Below are positions 8,585 through 17,130 of a stretch of 64,000 nucleotides of DNA, in pieces. The DNA lies in contig SRJI02000017.1 of NCBI GenBank assembly GCA_005473895.2, forward strand, positions 18,177 to 82,176, read 5' to 3'. The position numbers were made by a program, and so were the translations under genes. This DNA comes from Carideicomes alvinocaridis. GTDB taxonomy: Bacteria; Pseudomonadota; Alphaproteobacteria; Rhodobacterales; Rhodobacteraceae. The notes under the pieces were generated by a model. It ran no database searches. It was not told the origin of the DNA and saw nothing but the letters and a program-made list of their open reading frames with translations. Numbering within the stretch: position 1 is the first letter of the stretch; each line of letters starts with the position of its first letter.

Positions 8585-9105
8585 CAGGCCCTCCCTTCCC
8601 GGCTGCCATCCTGCTGCGCCGCCTCGAGCAGCGGCTCCAGCGCGTCGAGCACGGCGCGCGCCTCGGCGCTCTCGGCGGCGCGGTCGGCGCGCAGCGCCTC
8701 GAGCTCGGTCTGCAGCGACGCGTTGATCAGATCGGGGGCGCCGAGCCCTTCGGCATTGGCCTCCCGCAGGGCGGTGTTGCTGCGGCGCAATTCGTCGTTG
8801 ATCGCCCGCAATTTCTGCAATTCGCCGTCCAGCGTCTCGAGCGCGCGGGCGGCCTGTTCGGTCTGGGCCTGCATCTCGGCCAGCTTTTCCTCGTGGCGGG
8901 CGCGGATCGAGCGCACCCGCTCCTCGAGCTGGGCATTGGCGGTGCGCTCGTCCTCCAGCGCGGCGCGGGTCGCCTTGATCTCCGCCTCGAGCGCGTAGAT
9001 ATCGCCCGAACGGTCGGGGCCGGCCACGTCGAGCGCGCCGAGGCCCCGCCCGATCCGGTCCAGGGCGCCGGCGATCCGCTGCTGCAACTCGTCGATTTCT
9101 GCCAT
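8584..9105 (-). CDS. coiled-coil protein coupled to ZapA (ZauP-like)
   Basis: 173-residue, almost wholly helical protein rich in Glu, Ala, Leu and Arg, with long heptad stretches (about residues 38-125) and no signal peptide or membrane segment. Its stop overlaps the zapA start. In Caulobacter, zapA is co-encoded with the coiled-coil partner ZauP, which together with ZapA focuses the Z-ring. Length, position and composition fit that role here, although coiled coils align poorly and I infer the name from context. The 322-bp gap 9106-9427 separates it from divergent tkt. Confidence 0.75.
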   Translation of the reverse strand: MAEIDELQQRIAGALDRIGRGLGALDVAGPDRSGDIYALEAEIKATRAALEDERTANAQLEERVRSIRARHEEKLAEMQAQTEQAARALETLDGELQKLRAINDELRRSNTALREANAEGLGAPDLINASLQTELEALRADRAAESAEARAVLDALEPLLEAAQQDGSREGRA

Positions 9106-9344
9106 CGGCCTCGTTCCTCGTTACCTGTCCGCACGCGGCGGCGCGGCGCGTCTTGCCCACACCCTTGCCACGGATCGCGCCGAGGGTGAAGTGCCCGGGG
9201 CCGCGGGCGCCCGGCGACACCGCGACCGCACCGCGGCGGGGGCGGAACGCGACGCGAATCGCGGCCCGGTCCGGGCAACGGAAATCTTACCCAAGCGGCG
9301 GCGAAAATGCGCCCCCTTTGCTCTCAGGCACTTACCCGGCGCGC

Positions 9345-9372
9345 TTGAACTTGTCGGGCTTGCTGGTATTGA
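9345..9372 (+). promoter_or_regulatory. candidate tkt promoter
   Basis: TTGAAC (9345-9350), 16-nt spacer, TATTGA (9367-9372). A start near 9379 gives a leader of about 50 nt containing GCGGGC/GCCCGC arms. The rest of the 322-bp divergent region 9106-9427 shows no gene. Confidence 0.4.
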
Positions 9373-9427
9373 GCGGGCATTCCCGGAAAGCCCGCCGCTT
9401 TCGACACGCTTGAGAAGGATTGCCGCC

Positions 9428-11443
9428 TTGGACATCGACGCGCTGCGCAGCAAGCACCCCGACCACTGGATGAAGGCCGCCGCGATCCGCGCGCTGACCC
9501 TCGACGCGGTTCACGCCGCCAATTCCGGCCATTCCGGCGCCCCGATGGGGCTGGCGGACGTGGCCACCGTGCTGTTCGGCAAGCACCTGAAATTCGACGT
9601 GGCCCATCCCGGCTGGCCCGACCGCGACCGGTTCATCCTGTCGAACGGGCACGGCTCCATGCTGCTCTACTCGCTGCTCTACCTGATGGGCGACGAACAG
9701 ATCACGCTGGAGGAGGTGAAGAACTTCCGCCAGCTGGGCGCGCGCACCGCCGGCCACCCGGAGAACTTTCTCGCCGACGCGATCGAGGTGACCACCGGGC
9801 CGCTGGGCCAGGGCATTGCCAACTCGGTGGGCTTCGCCATCGCCGAGGAAATCCAGCGCGCCCGCTGGGGCAAGAAGCTGGTCGATCACCACACCTATGT
9901 CTTCGCCGGCGACGGCTGCCTGATGGAGGGCGTCAGCCAGGAGGCCATCGCGCTGGCGGGGCACCAGAAACTGTCCAAGCTCATCGTCTTCTGGGACCAC
10001 AACGACATCACCATCGACGGCAAGGTGAGCCTCGCGGATTCCACCGACCAGGTGGCGCGGTTCGAGGCCTCGGGCTGGCACGTGCAGCGGGTGGACGGGC
10101 ATGATCCGGAGGAGATCGACGCCGCCATCGCTGCGGCGAAACAGGCCGACCGCCCCTCGATGATCGCCTGCCGGACGCATATCGCGCTTGGCCACGCGGC
10201 GCAGGACACCGCCAAGGGCCATGGCGCGCTGACCGATCCGGACCAGCTGCGCGCCGCCAAGCAGGCCTATGGCTGGGAGCATGGCCCCTTCGAGGTGCCC
10301 GCCGACGTCAAGGCCCAGTGGGAAGAGATTGGCCGCCGCGGCGCCACCGAACGCGAGGAGTGGGAGACGCGGCTCGACGGCGCGCCCAAGTCCCGCCGGG
10401 CGGAGATGGAGCGGACGTATGCTCGCGAGCTGCCGACCAAGCTGACCGCCACCATCCGGGCGCTGAAGAAGCAGCTGGCCGAGAGCCAGCCCAAGGCCGC
10501 GACGCGCAAATGCTCGGAAATGGTGCTGGAAGTGGTGAACCCCGTCCTGCCCGAGACCGTCGGCGGCTCGGCCGACCTGACGGGATCGAACAACACCATG
10601 ACCGGGGATCTGGGGATCTTCGGCCCCGACAACCGCAAGGGGCGCTACATCCATTACGGCATCCGCGAACACGGCATGGCGGCGGCGATGAACGGCATGG
10701 CGCTGCATGGCGGCGTGCGGCCCTATGGCGGGACCTTCATGTGCTTCACCGATTACGCCCGGCCGTCGATGCGGCTGGCGGCGCTGTCGAAGATCCCGAC
10801 GGTCTTCGTGATGACCCACGATTCCATCGGGCTGGGCGAGGACGGGCCGACCCACCAGCCGGTGGAGCACCTGGCGATTTCGCGCGCCACGCCCAACACC
10901 TATGTCTTCCGCCCCGCCGACGCGATGGAGACGGCGGAGGCCTGGGAAGTGGCGCTGAACTCCACCTCCACCCCCTCGGTGCTGGCGCTGTCGCGGCAGG
11001 GCCTGCCGGCGGTGCGCAAGGAGTACAAGCCGAAGAACCTGACCGCCCAGGGCGCCTATGTGCTGGCCGAGGCCGAGGGCAAGCGGCAGGCGATCCTGAT
11101 CGCCACCGGCTCGGAGGTGTCCGTGGCACTGGAGGCGAAGGCCAAGCTGGAAGAGGCCGGGATCGGCACGCGGGTCGTGTCCATGCCCTGCATGGAGCTG
11201 TTCGCCGCGCAGGACGAAAGCTATCGCCGCCGGGTCCTGCCGGGCGGCGCGGTGCGCGTCGGCATCGAGGCCGCCGTCCGCCAGGGCTGGGACCGCTGGC
11301 TGATGGGCGAGCGCGGCCGCGAGGCCAAGGCCGCCTTCATCGGCATGGACAGCTTCGGCGCCTCCGCCCCCGCGGAGGAACTGTTCGAGCGGTTCGGCAT
11401 CACCGCCGAGAAGGTGGTCGAGGCGGTCAAGGGCCTGCTCTGA
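9428..11443 (+). CDS. tkt: transketolase
   Basis: Thiamine-diphosphate enzyme moving two-carbon ketol units between sugar phosphates in the pentose phosphate and Calvin cycles, 671 residues, normal length. Seen: [11 protein letters not shown] near residue 33, the ThDP motif [12 protein letters not shown] near 157, the pyrimidine-domain [15 protein letters not shown] block, and a C-terminal transketolase domain ending in a [14 protein letters not shown] segment. The best start is TTG at 9428, preceded by GAGAAGGA. The in-frame ATG far upstream would add about 79 residues of unrelated Arg/Pro-rich sequence. A strong terminator follows at 11474. Confidence 0.97.
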   Translation: MDIDALRSKHPDHWMKAAAIRALTLDAVHAANSGHSGAPMGLADVATVLFGKHLKFDVAHPGWPDRDRFILSNGHGSMLLYSLLYLMGDEQITLEEVKNFRQLGARTAGHPENFLADAIEVTTGPLGQGIANSVGFAIAEEIQRARWGKKLVDHHTYVFAGDGCLMEGVSQEAIALAGHQKLSKLIVFWDHNDITIDGKVSLADSTDQVARFEASGWHVQRVDGHDPEEIDAAIAAAKQADRPSMIACRTHIALGHAAQDTAKGHGALTDPDQLRAAKQAYGWEHGPFEVPADVKAQWEEIGRRGATEREEWETRLDGAPKSRRAEMERTYARELPTKLTATIRALKKQLAESQPKAATRKCSEMVLEVVNPVLPETVGGSADLTGSNNTMTGDLGIFGPDNRKGRYIHYGIREHGMAAAMNGMALHGGVRPYGGTFMCFTDYARPSMRLAALSKIPTVFVMTHDSIGLGEDGPTHQPVEHLAISRATPNTYVFRPADAMETAEAWEVALNSTSTPSVLALSRQGLPAVRKEYKPKNLTAQGAYVLAEAEGKRQAILIATGSEVSVALEAKAKLEEAGIGTRVVSMPCMELFAAQDESYRRRVLPGGAVRVGIEAAVRQGWDRWLMGERGREAKAAFIGMDSFGASAPAEELFERFGITAEKVVEAVKGLL

Positions 11444-11473
11444 GCGGTTCTTCGGCCTGACGAGATGAGAGAG

Positions 11474-11503
11474 ACGCGCGGGGGGTGACCCTCGCGCGTT
11501 TTT
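11474..11503 (+). terminator. intrinsic terminator after tkt
   Basis: Inverted repeat ACGCGCGGGG / CCCTCGCGCGT (one mismatch) followed by TTTTT, 30 bp after the tkt stop. Confidence 0.8.
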
Positions 11504-11622
11504 CGTTGGGCGCATGGCGGGCTCCCGCCGCCCTCCCCTTGCCTTTCCGGCGCGCCGTGATACGCCTCGGCGCGAGGGAGGCTCACGCGGATTCCCGGAT
11601 CCCACCACAAGGATATGACGAC

Positions 11623-12852
11623 GTGACGGAGTGCTCCGATACCGCCGCGCTGCGTGCCGAGGGCGCGCCTGCCGAAACCGGCGCCGTGCCGCCCTGGCTG
11701 GTGATCCTGTCGCTTGCCATGGGCGGCTTTGCCATCGGCACGACCGAGTTCGCGGCCATGGCGCTGGTGCCGAATTTCGCCGCTGCCCTGGGCGTCACCG
11801 AGGCGCGGGCGGCGGATGCGATCAGCGCCTATGCCCTGGGCGTCGTGGTGGGCGCGCCGACCCTCGCCGTGCTGGGCGCGCGGATGTCGCGGCGGATGCT
11901 GCTGGTCTGGCTGATGCTGGCCTTCGGGGTCTTCAACGTGGCCTCGGCCATGGCGCCGGATTTCCGCACCATGCTGATCTTCCGCTTCCTGTCGGGCCTG
12001 CCGCATGGCGCCTATTTCGGGGTGGCTGCGCTGGTCGCCGCCTCGGTGGTGCCGCTGCGCCAGCGCTCCTCGGCGGTGGCGCGGGTGATGGTGGGGCTGA
12101 CCGTGGCCACCACGATCGGCGTGCCCACGGCCAGCGTGCTGGGCCAGACGCTGGGTTGGCGGTGGGGCTTCGGCATCGTGGGGCTGCTGGCCGCGGCCAC
12201 CGCCGTCGCGGTCTACCTGCTGGCGCCGCGCGACGGGCCTGCGCCGGGCGCGAACCCGCTGCGCGAGCTCTCCGCCCTGAAAAGCCGGCAGGTCTGGCTG
12301 ACGCTGGCGACGGGTGCCATCGGCTTCGGCGGGTTCTTCGCTGTCTATACCTACCTGTCCTCCACGCTGCTGCTGACCATGGGCGAGGCAGAGTGGACGG
12401 TACCCGCGATGCTGATGCTGGCGGGGCTGGGGATGACCTGCTTTACCCTGCTGTTCGGCTGGGCGGCGGATCGCAACCAGTCGCTTGCGGGGTTTGCGAG
12501 CTTGGGCTGCGGGGCGGTGATCATGGCGATCTACCCCTCGGCTACGGGAAGCCTCTGGACGCTGGCGCCGGTGGTCTTCCTCTTCGCCATCACAGGGGGG
12601 CTGTCCACCGTGCTGCAGACGAGGCTGATGGACGTGGCGGGCGAGGCGCAGCAGCTGGCCGCGGCGCTGAACCACGCGGCCTTCAACGCGGCCAATGCGC
12701 TCGGGCCGTTCCTTGCGGCACAGGCGGTGGCGGCGGGCTATGGCTTCCCGGCCTCGGGTTACGTGGGCGCGGGGCTGAGCGTGGCGGGGATCGCCGTCTT
12801 CGCCATCACCCTGTGGGACGCGCGGCGGCATCCGGAGACGGCCGCGCGGTAG
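11623..12852 (+). CDS. MFS transporter, DHA1 sugar-efflux/AraJ-like
   Basis: Inner-membrane major facilitator with about 12 membrane segments, 409 residues from the GTG start, which has AAGGA nine bases upstream. Motifs: GGFAIGTTEF in helix 1, the loop 2-3 motif GARMSRRMLL, and RFLSGLPHGAYFGVAA in helix 4, as in the SotB/AraJ/arabinose-efflux group. The substrate cannot be read from sequence. Export of sugars or drugs is the family norm. It stands alone after the tkt terminator and converges with a lipoprotein gene 3 bp away. Confidence 0.88.
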   Translation: MTECSDTAALRAEGAPAETGAVPPWLVILSLAMGGFAIGTTEFAAMALVPNFAAALGVTEARAADAISAYALGVVVGAPTLAVLGARMSRRMLLVWLMLAFGVFNVASAMAPDFRTMLIFRFLSGLPHGAYFGVAALVAASVVPLRQRSSAVARVMVGLTVATTIGVPTASVLGQTLGWRWGFGIVGLLAAATAVAVYLLAPRDGPAPGANPLRELSALKSRQVWLTLATGAIGFGGFFAVYTYLSSTLLLTMGEAEWTVPAMLMLAGLGMTCFTLLFGWAADRNQSLAGFASLGCGAVIMAIYPSATGSLWTLAPVVFLFAITGGLSTVLQTRLMDVAGEAQQLAAALNHAAFNAANALGPFLAAQAVAAGYGFPASGYVGAGLSVAGIAVFAITLWDARRHPETAAR

Positions 12853-12855
12853 CCC

Positions 12856-13464
12856 TTACTCGGATGTGCTGACCGCGGGGCGGAAGAGATTGCCCTGCGC
12901 CAGCCGCTCCGACTGCTTGCGCTCCCGCTTGCGGGCAAAGACCTCCTGCCGCGGGGCCCAGTCGTAGTCCGGGTCCTCCAGCGTGGGCAGCCATGTCAGC
13001 TTGCCCCCCTTGCGCCAGGGGTCGAGCACGATGCCCTCGAACATGTCGTCGCCCTTGGCCGAGACGATGACCGTGGAATGATCGATGCGGAAGGTCTTGA
13101 AGGAATTGGCGATCGCCCGGTGCAAGTCGAGGGTCTTGAAATCCTCCTGCGCGAGCCGGTTTTCCATGTCCTCCGCCCAGTGCCAGCACAGGCCCCGCGG
13201 CTTCAGCCCCATGTTGACCTTGGCATTGTGGATGATCGGCGGGTCCGTGATCTCGTAGACCTCGGTCAGGTGCCGGGCCTGGGCATAGGAGACGCGCGCG
13301 GCGCGCTCCGCCTCTTCCGGGTCGACATCGGGCCCGAGCGCTTGGATCGCGGCGGCCAGCTCGGCCACCTTGGCGGAGCGGGGGCGGCTGTCCTCGGGGG
13401 TGGCGGCGCAGGCGGAGAGCGCCAGCGCCAGGATCGGCAACATGCGGGCGAGGTATCTGAACAT
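12856..13464 (-). CDS. putative lipoprotein, conserved hypothetical
   Basis: 202 residues. The N-terminus is a lipoprotein signal with lipobox LSAC (C19), so the mature protein is probably membrane-anchored in the periplasm. The body contains LCWHWAEDM, an IDHSTVIV segment and GIVLDPWRKGGKL, with His, Cys and Trp positions that look conserved and could suggest a cysteine-peptidase-like or transglutaminase-like fold (Cys, His, Asp order). That is a guess. I do not recognise the family. The tail is Arg/Lys-rich. It converges with the MFS gene. Confidence 0.8.
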   Translation of the reverse strand: MFRYLARMLPILALALSACAATPEDSRPRSAKVAELAAAIQALGPDVDPEEAERAARVSYAQARHLTEVYEITDPPIIHNAKVNMGLKPRGLCWHWAEDMENRLAQEDFKTLDLHRAIANSFKTFRIDHSTVIVSAKGDDMFEGIVLDPWRKGGKLTWLPTLEDPDYDWAPRQEVFARKRERKQSERLAQGNLFRPAVSTSE

Positions 13465-13631
13465 GGTCACGGGAGGTGTCTGATCTCTGCTCGGGTTTTC
13501 CGACTGGTAGCCCCTGCCCGCCCGGATGTCGAGCGGCGGCGGCCCGGCGCGCCCTGCGGCGATTCTCCGGATGCCGCGCTGCAGCGCCGGGATCGCCGCG
13601 ATTTGTTTCCGGCTCGTCGCCAACCCGCTCA

Positions 13632-13687
13632 TGGTCGCGCTAACGGTATCGCCCGGCCCGCACATTCCATCCAGTTTATCGCTAACA
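13632..13687. promoter_or_regulatory. two LacI-type operator-like sites upstream of the first gap gene
   Basis: GTTTATCGCTAACA (13674-13687) matches the palindrome TGTTAGCGCTAACA at 11 of 14 positions. A second, weaker site (13632-13647) shares the GCGCTAAC half. This palindrome resembles the operator of the LacI-family central-carbon regulators CceR/PckR of alphaproteobacteria. The 319-bp gap 13465-13783 contains these sites, an AT-rich stretch around 13690-13715, and no gene. Confidence 0.5.
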
Positions 13688-13783
13688 TACTGGCAAAAAA
13701 GCCATTTTTGCTTTTCCACCGAGCCCCATCCGGCTATAGGGACGGAAATGTCTGCCCCATATGTTCCGCCCGAGGAGAGATCA

Positions 13784-14788
13784 ATGACCGTCACCGTCGG
13801 CATCAACGGATTTGGCCGGATCGGCCGCTGCACGCTTGCTCACATCGCCGAGAGCGCCCGCAACGACGTGCAGGTCGTCAAGATCAACGCGACCGGACCG
13901 ATCGAGACCTCGGCGCATCTGCTGCGCTACGATTCCGTGCATGGCCGCTTCGGCAACGAGGTCCGGGTCTCGGGCGACACGATGGATGTGGGCCGCGGGC
14001 CGATGCAGATGTTCTCCACCTACGACATGGCCGAGCTGGACTGGTCGGGCTGCGACGTGGTGCTGGAATGCACGGGCAAGTTCAACGACGGCCGCAAGGC
14101 GGAGATGCACATGTCCCGCGGCGCCAAGTCGGTGCTGATCTCGGCGCCGGCCAAGAACGTGCAGCGCACGGTGGTCTACGGGGTGAACCACCGCGATCTG
14201 GTGGCGGGCGAAACCATGATCTCCAACGGGTCCTGCACCACCAACTGCCTCGCCCCTCTGGCCAAGGTGCTGGACGAGGCGATCGGCATCGAGCGCGGCA
14301 TCATGACCACGATCCATTCCTATACCGGCGACCAGCCGACGCTGGACCGGCGGCATGATGATCTCTACCGCGCCCGCGCCGCCGCCATGGCGATGATCCC
14401 CACCTCCACCGGCGCCGCCAAGGCGCTGGGCGAGGTGCTGCCCAACATGAAGGGCCGGCTGGACGGCACCTCGATGCGGGTGCCCACGCCCAACGTCTCG
14501 GCCGTGGACCTGACCTTCGAGGCAAAGAAGGACGTGACCGTCGAGGACGTGAACGAGGTGGTGCGCGCGGCGGCCGCGGGTCACATGGGCGCCGTGCTGG
14601 CCTATGACCCGGAGCCCAAGGTCTCCGTCGACTTCAACCACACCACGCATAGCTGCATCTTCGCGCCCGACCAGACCAAGGTGGTGGGCGGCCGCACGGT
14701 GCGCGTTCTGGCCTGGTACGACAACGAATGGGGCTTCTCGGCGCGCATGGCCGACGTGGCCGCCGCGATGGGCCGGCTGGTCAACTGA
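13784..14788 (+). CDS. gap: class I glyceraldehyde-3-phosphate dehydrogenase, GapB-like paralogue
   Basis: 334 residues, normal length, with NGFGRIGR at the NAD(P) fold, catalytic SCTTNC (C151), the HSYTGDQPTLD loop and the WYDNEWG tail. At the position of the aspartate that selects NAD in most GAPDHs (IND in the second gap gene) this protein has INATGPIET, with alanine (A36). It also has Arg-Arg in LDRRHDDL where NAD enzymes carry a hydrophobic pair. Both changes are as expected for NADP or dual use, as in Bacillus GapB. The start follows GAGGAGAGATCA. A strong terminator follows. Confidence 0.95.
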   Translation: MTVTVGINGFGRIGRCTLAHIAESARNDVQVVKINATGPIETSAHLLRYDSVHGRFGNEVRVSGDTMDVGRGPMQMFSTYDMAELDWSGCDVVLECTGKFNDGRKAEMHMSRGAKSVLISAPAKNVQRTVVYGVNHRDLVAGETMISNGSCTTNCLAPLAKVLDEAIGIERGIMTTIHSYTGDQPTLDRRHDDLYRARAAAMAMIPTSTGAAKALGEVLPNMKGRLDGTSMRVPTPNVSAVDLTFEAKKDVTVEDVNEVVRAAAAGHMGAVLAYDPEPKVSVDFNHTTHSCIFAPDQTKVVGGRTVRVLAWYDNEWGFSARMADVAAAMGRLVN

Positions 14789-14809
14789 ACCGCCCTTTCG
14801 AGGGGTGTC

Positions 14810-14844
14810 GGGGCGCCGCGGGACATCCTCGCGGCGCCCCTTTT
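14810..14844 (+). terminator. intrinsic terminator after the first gap gene
   Basis: Perfect 11-bp stem GGGGCGCCGCG / CGCGGCGCCCC (14810-14820, 14830-14840) with a 9-nt loop and TTTT tail, 21 bp after the stop codon. Confidence 0.85.
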
Positions 14845-15036
14845 CGTTCCGGGTGGGCCCTTTCCTATCCGGCCCCGCCTCCTGCTTGTCTGCGCCTCTG
14901 CCCCCCACGCCCGCCCCGGTGCCGGGCCGCCCTTCTCCGGTCCGGCCCCGTTTCCGTCGCCCGTGACCCCACCGGCCATTGCATCCGCCATCCGGTTTCG
15001 GGCAGTCTTCGGCCCTGACCCAGCGGGACGCATGCC

Positions 15037-15180
15037 ATGACCAATTCCCTCGCCCTGGGCCTCGGCCTCGCGATCCTCGCCCTGGTCGGGCTGGACCTCG
15101 CCCTGTTCGGCGGCGACAACCTCCTGTTTCTGGCCAGAAAGTTCTGGGCGCTGCTGCATTGGGTCGCCTTCTGGCGCTAG
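15037..15180 (+). CDS. 47-residue single-pass membrane protein between the gap genes
   Basis: Short reading frame starting MTNSLALGLGLAILALVG and ending LLHWVAFWR. One hydrophobic segment spans about residues 5-25, followed by a GGDNLLFLARKFWALL amphipathic part. The composition and the position between paired gap genes fit a small protein that I recall from related genomes, where it is sometimes mislabelled as glyceraldehyde-3-phosphate dehydrogenase. An upstream ATG at 15032 is closed by a stop after two codons. No function is known. It has its own 5' region after the gap terminator. Confidence 0.7.
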   Translation: MTNSLALGLGLAILALVGLDLALFGGDNLLFLARKFWALLHWVAFWR

Positions 15181-15222
15181 GCCGCTACCTCTGACCCATG
15201 GCCCCGGCGCGGATGGGGCCGG

Positions 15223-15262
15223 TTGACTTTTCCAGACCGATGCGGCTTGTTAGCGCTATCAA
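15223..15262 (+). promoter_or_regulatory. promoter and palindromic operator of the second gap gene
   Basis: TTGACT (15223-15228) is followed after 18 nt by TTGTTA. The latter is the left end of a 16-bp near-perfect palindrome, TTGTTAGCGCTATCAA (15247-15262). Covering the -10 region with such a site is typical of repression by a LacI-family protein. The core equals that of CceR/PckR-type sites. Confidence 0.6.
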
Positions 15263-15300
15263 GCCCGTGTCGCCAGATCGCGAACCAAGGAGGCCCTCCT

Positions 15301-16305
15301 ATGCCCGTCACCGTCGCCATCAACGGATTCGGCCGCATCGGCCGCAACGTGCTGCGTGCCATCGTGGAATCCGGCCGCACCGATATCGAGGTCGTGGCGA
15401 TCAACGATCTCGGCCCGGTGGAGACCAATGCCCACCTGCTGCGCTTCGATTCCGTGCATGGCCGCTTTCCGCACGAGGTGAAGACCACCGACGACACGAT
15501 CGACGTGGGCCGCGGCCCGATGAAGGTCACCGCAATCAAGGACCCGGCCGAGCTGCCCTGGTCCCACGTGGACGTGGCGCTGGAATGCACCGGCATCTTC
15601 ACCGACCGGGACAAGGCGGCGATCCACCTGGAAAACGGATCCTCGCGCGTGCTGGTCTCCGCCCCGTCCAAGGGGGCTGACAAGACCATCGTCTACGGCG
15701 TGAACCACGAGACGCTGACCCCCGAGGACAAGGTCGTCTCCAACGCCTCCTGCACCACCAACTGCCTCGCCCCGGTGGCCAAGGTGCTGGACGAGGTGAT
15801 GGGGCTGAAACGCGGCTTCATGACCACGGTGCATTCCTATACCGGCGACCAGCCGACGCTGGACACGATGCACAAGGACCTCTACCGCGCCCGCGCCGCG
15901 GGGATGTCGATGATCCCCACCTCCACCGGCGCGGCCAAGGCGGTCGGACTGGTCCTGCCGCAGCTCAACGGCAAGCTCGACGGAGTGGCGATCCGGGTGC
16001 CTACGCCCAACGTCTCCTGCGTGGACCTGACCTTCGAGGCCGGGCGCGAGACCAGCGTGGAGGAGATCAACGAGGCGATGCGCAAGGCCGCCGCCTCCGG
16101 CCCGCTGAAGGGCGTGCTGGGCGTGACCAACGACAAGCTGGTGTCGATGGATTTCAACCACGACGCCCATTCCTCCACCTTCGCCACCGATCAGACCAAG
16201 GTGATGGACGGCACCCTGTGCCGGATCCTGTCCTGGTACGACAACGAGTGGGGCTTTTCCTCGCGCATGGCCGATACCGCGGTGGCGATGGGCAAGCACC
16301 TCTGA
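15301..16305 (+). CDS. gap: class I glyceraldehyde-3-phosphate dehydrogenase, NAD-type
   Basis: 334 residues, with NGFGRIGRN, INDLGPVET (D36, the aspartate that binds the NAD ribose), catalytic SCTTNC (C151), SYTGDQPTLD and the WYDNEWGFSSRM tail. It is the standard glycolytic oxidation step, glyceraldehyde-3-phosphate to 1,3-bisphosphoglycerate. The start has AAGGAGG directly upstream. Compared with the neighbour at 13784, the cofactor residues differ, so the pair probably work in opposite directions or with different nicotinamide cofactors. Confidence 0.96.
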   Translation: MPVTVAINGFGRIGRNVLRAIVESGRTDIEVVAINDLGPVETNAHLLRFDSVHGRFPHEVKTTDDTIDVGRGPMKVTAIKDPAELPWSHVDVALECTGIFTDRDKAAIHLENGSSRVLVSAPSKGADKTIVYGVNHETLTPEDKVVSNASCTTNCLAPVAKVLDEVMGLKRGFMTTVHSYTGDQPTLDTMHKDLYRARAAGMSMIPTSTGAAKAVGLVLPQLNGKLDGVAIRVPTPNVSCVDLTFEAGRETSVEEINEAMRKAAASGPLKGVLGVTNDKLVSMDFNHDAHSSTFATDQTKVMDGTLCRILSWYDNEWGFSSRMADTAVAMGKHL

Positions 16306-16329
16306 GAACCACGTCCCTTGATCTGGCAG

Positions 16330-16353
16330 CGCCGCCCCCTCGGGCGGCGTTTG
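16330..16353 (+). terminator. hairpin after the second gap gene, weak terminator
   Basis: CGCCGCCC / GGGCGGCG stem with a short loop, followed by only TTTG. It lies 25 bp after the stop codon. Confidence 0.5.
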
Positions 16354-16431
16354 CATGTCCGGCGCAGCCTTGCGGAGGCTGCATGGCGGGAAGACCGTCC
16401 CGTCAGTTGTGCTGCGCTGCGGCGAAGACCA

Positions 16432-16445
16432 TGTTGGCGCTAACG
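16432..16445. promoter_or_regulatory. LacI-type operator-like site upstream of a DUF1127 gene
   Basis: TGTTGGCGCTAACG matches TGTTAGCGCTAACA at 12 of 14 positions and lies 27 bp before the DUF1127 start. It shares the core with the site at the second gap promoter. Confidence 0.45.
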
Positions 16446-16472
16446 CAACATGCAACGCCGGAGGTTTCCGCA

Positions 16473-16622
16473 ATGGCCTTTCTCAATTCTTTCCGCAAGC
16501 GCGTCGCCTATCGCCGCACGGTGGCCGAACTGTCCAGCCTCGATCCGCGCCTGGCCGAAGACCTCGGCGTCGATCGCGGCCGCATCCACGAGATCGCCGC
16601 CGACGCCGTCTATCGCCGCTGA
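16473..16622 (+). CDS. DUF1127 domain small protein
   Basis: 49 residues, beginning MAFLNSFRKRVAYRRT and containing the DUF1127 core RTVAELSSLDPRLAEDLGVDR (shown only to identify it). DUF1127 proteins are short, basic, Arg-rich at the start and often occur as stress- or nutrient-controlled proteins. Some bind RNA or interact with sRNA regulation. The start follows CGGAGGTTTCCGCA. A GCGCTAAC operator-like site lies 27 bp upstream. The function here is unknown. Confidence 0.85.
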   Translation: MAFLNSFRKRVAYRRTVAELSSLDPRLAEDLGVDRGRIHEIAADAVYRR

Positions 16623-16701
16623 CCCGCCACGCCAGTTTCGCCTTGGCGCCACGGGCTGCCCGCGTCTATCCTGCGCTCCGACCTTGTGGGAGGAGCATGG
16701 C

Positions 16702-17130
16702 ATGGCCAGAGCGCCGCGGCATCTGTGGCTGGTGGGCGGCGCCGCGCTGATCTGGAACGCCATGGGGATCGTCGATTTCGTCCTCGTCCAGACCGGCAAC
16801 ACACAGGACCTCGCCCGGCTCGGCCCGGTCCAGGCCGAATGGTTCCTTTCCGCCCCGCTATGGGAAAGCGCCATCTGGGGGATCGCCACCGGCTTTTCGC
16901 TGGTGGGCTCGGCCCTCATGCTGCTGCGCCAGCGGCCCGCCCTGCCCTTTCTCGGGATCGGTTTCGCGGCGTTCCTGCTGCTCTCGGTCCAGGAATTCCT
17001 GCTCGCCCCCACTCCGCTCGATGCCCGGGCCGGGCCCGCGGCGCAGACCCTCTGGGCGGCGATCCTGCTGGTGGCGCTGCTGACGTGGCTCTACGCCTGG
17101 GCGATGGTCCGGGCGCGGGTGCTGCGCTAG
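16702..17130 (+). CDS. small four-helix membrane protein, conserved hypothetical
   Basis: 142 residues with about four membrane segments (near 8-27, 50-70, 78-97, 115-136). It contains WNAMGIVDFVLVQT near the first helix and a PLWESAIWG segment after a short acidic loop, a pattern I recall from small proteins sometimes annotated as sugar transporters without proof. The start ATG at 16702 follows GGGAGGAGCATGGC. The 3' end overlaps the convergent coaD by four bases. No function can be assigned. Confidence 0.75.
   Translation: MARAPRHLWLVGGAALIWNAMGIVDFVLVQTGNTQDLARLGPVQAEWFLSAPLWESAIWGIATGFSLVGSALMLLRQRPALPFLGIGFAAFLLLSVQEFLLAPTPLDARAGPAAQTLWAAILLVALLTWLYAWAMVRARVLR

Noticed and set aside
9191..9427. 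Extended N-terminus of transketolase from the upstream ATG
   Set aside because: The added 79 residues are Arg/Pro-rich and unlike transketolase. The TTG at 9428 has a good ribosome-binding site and gives the usual length.
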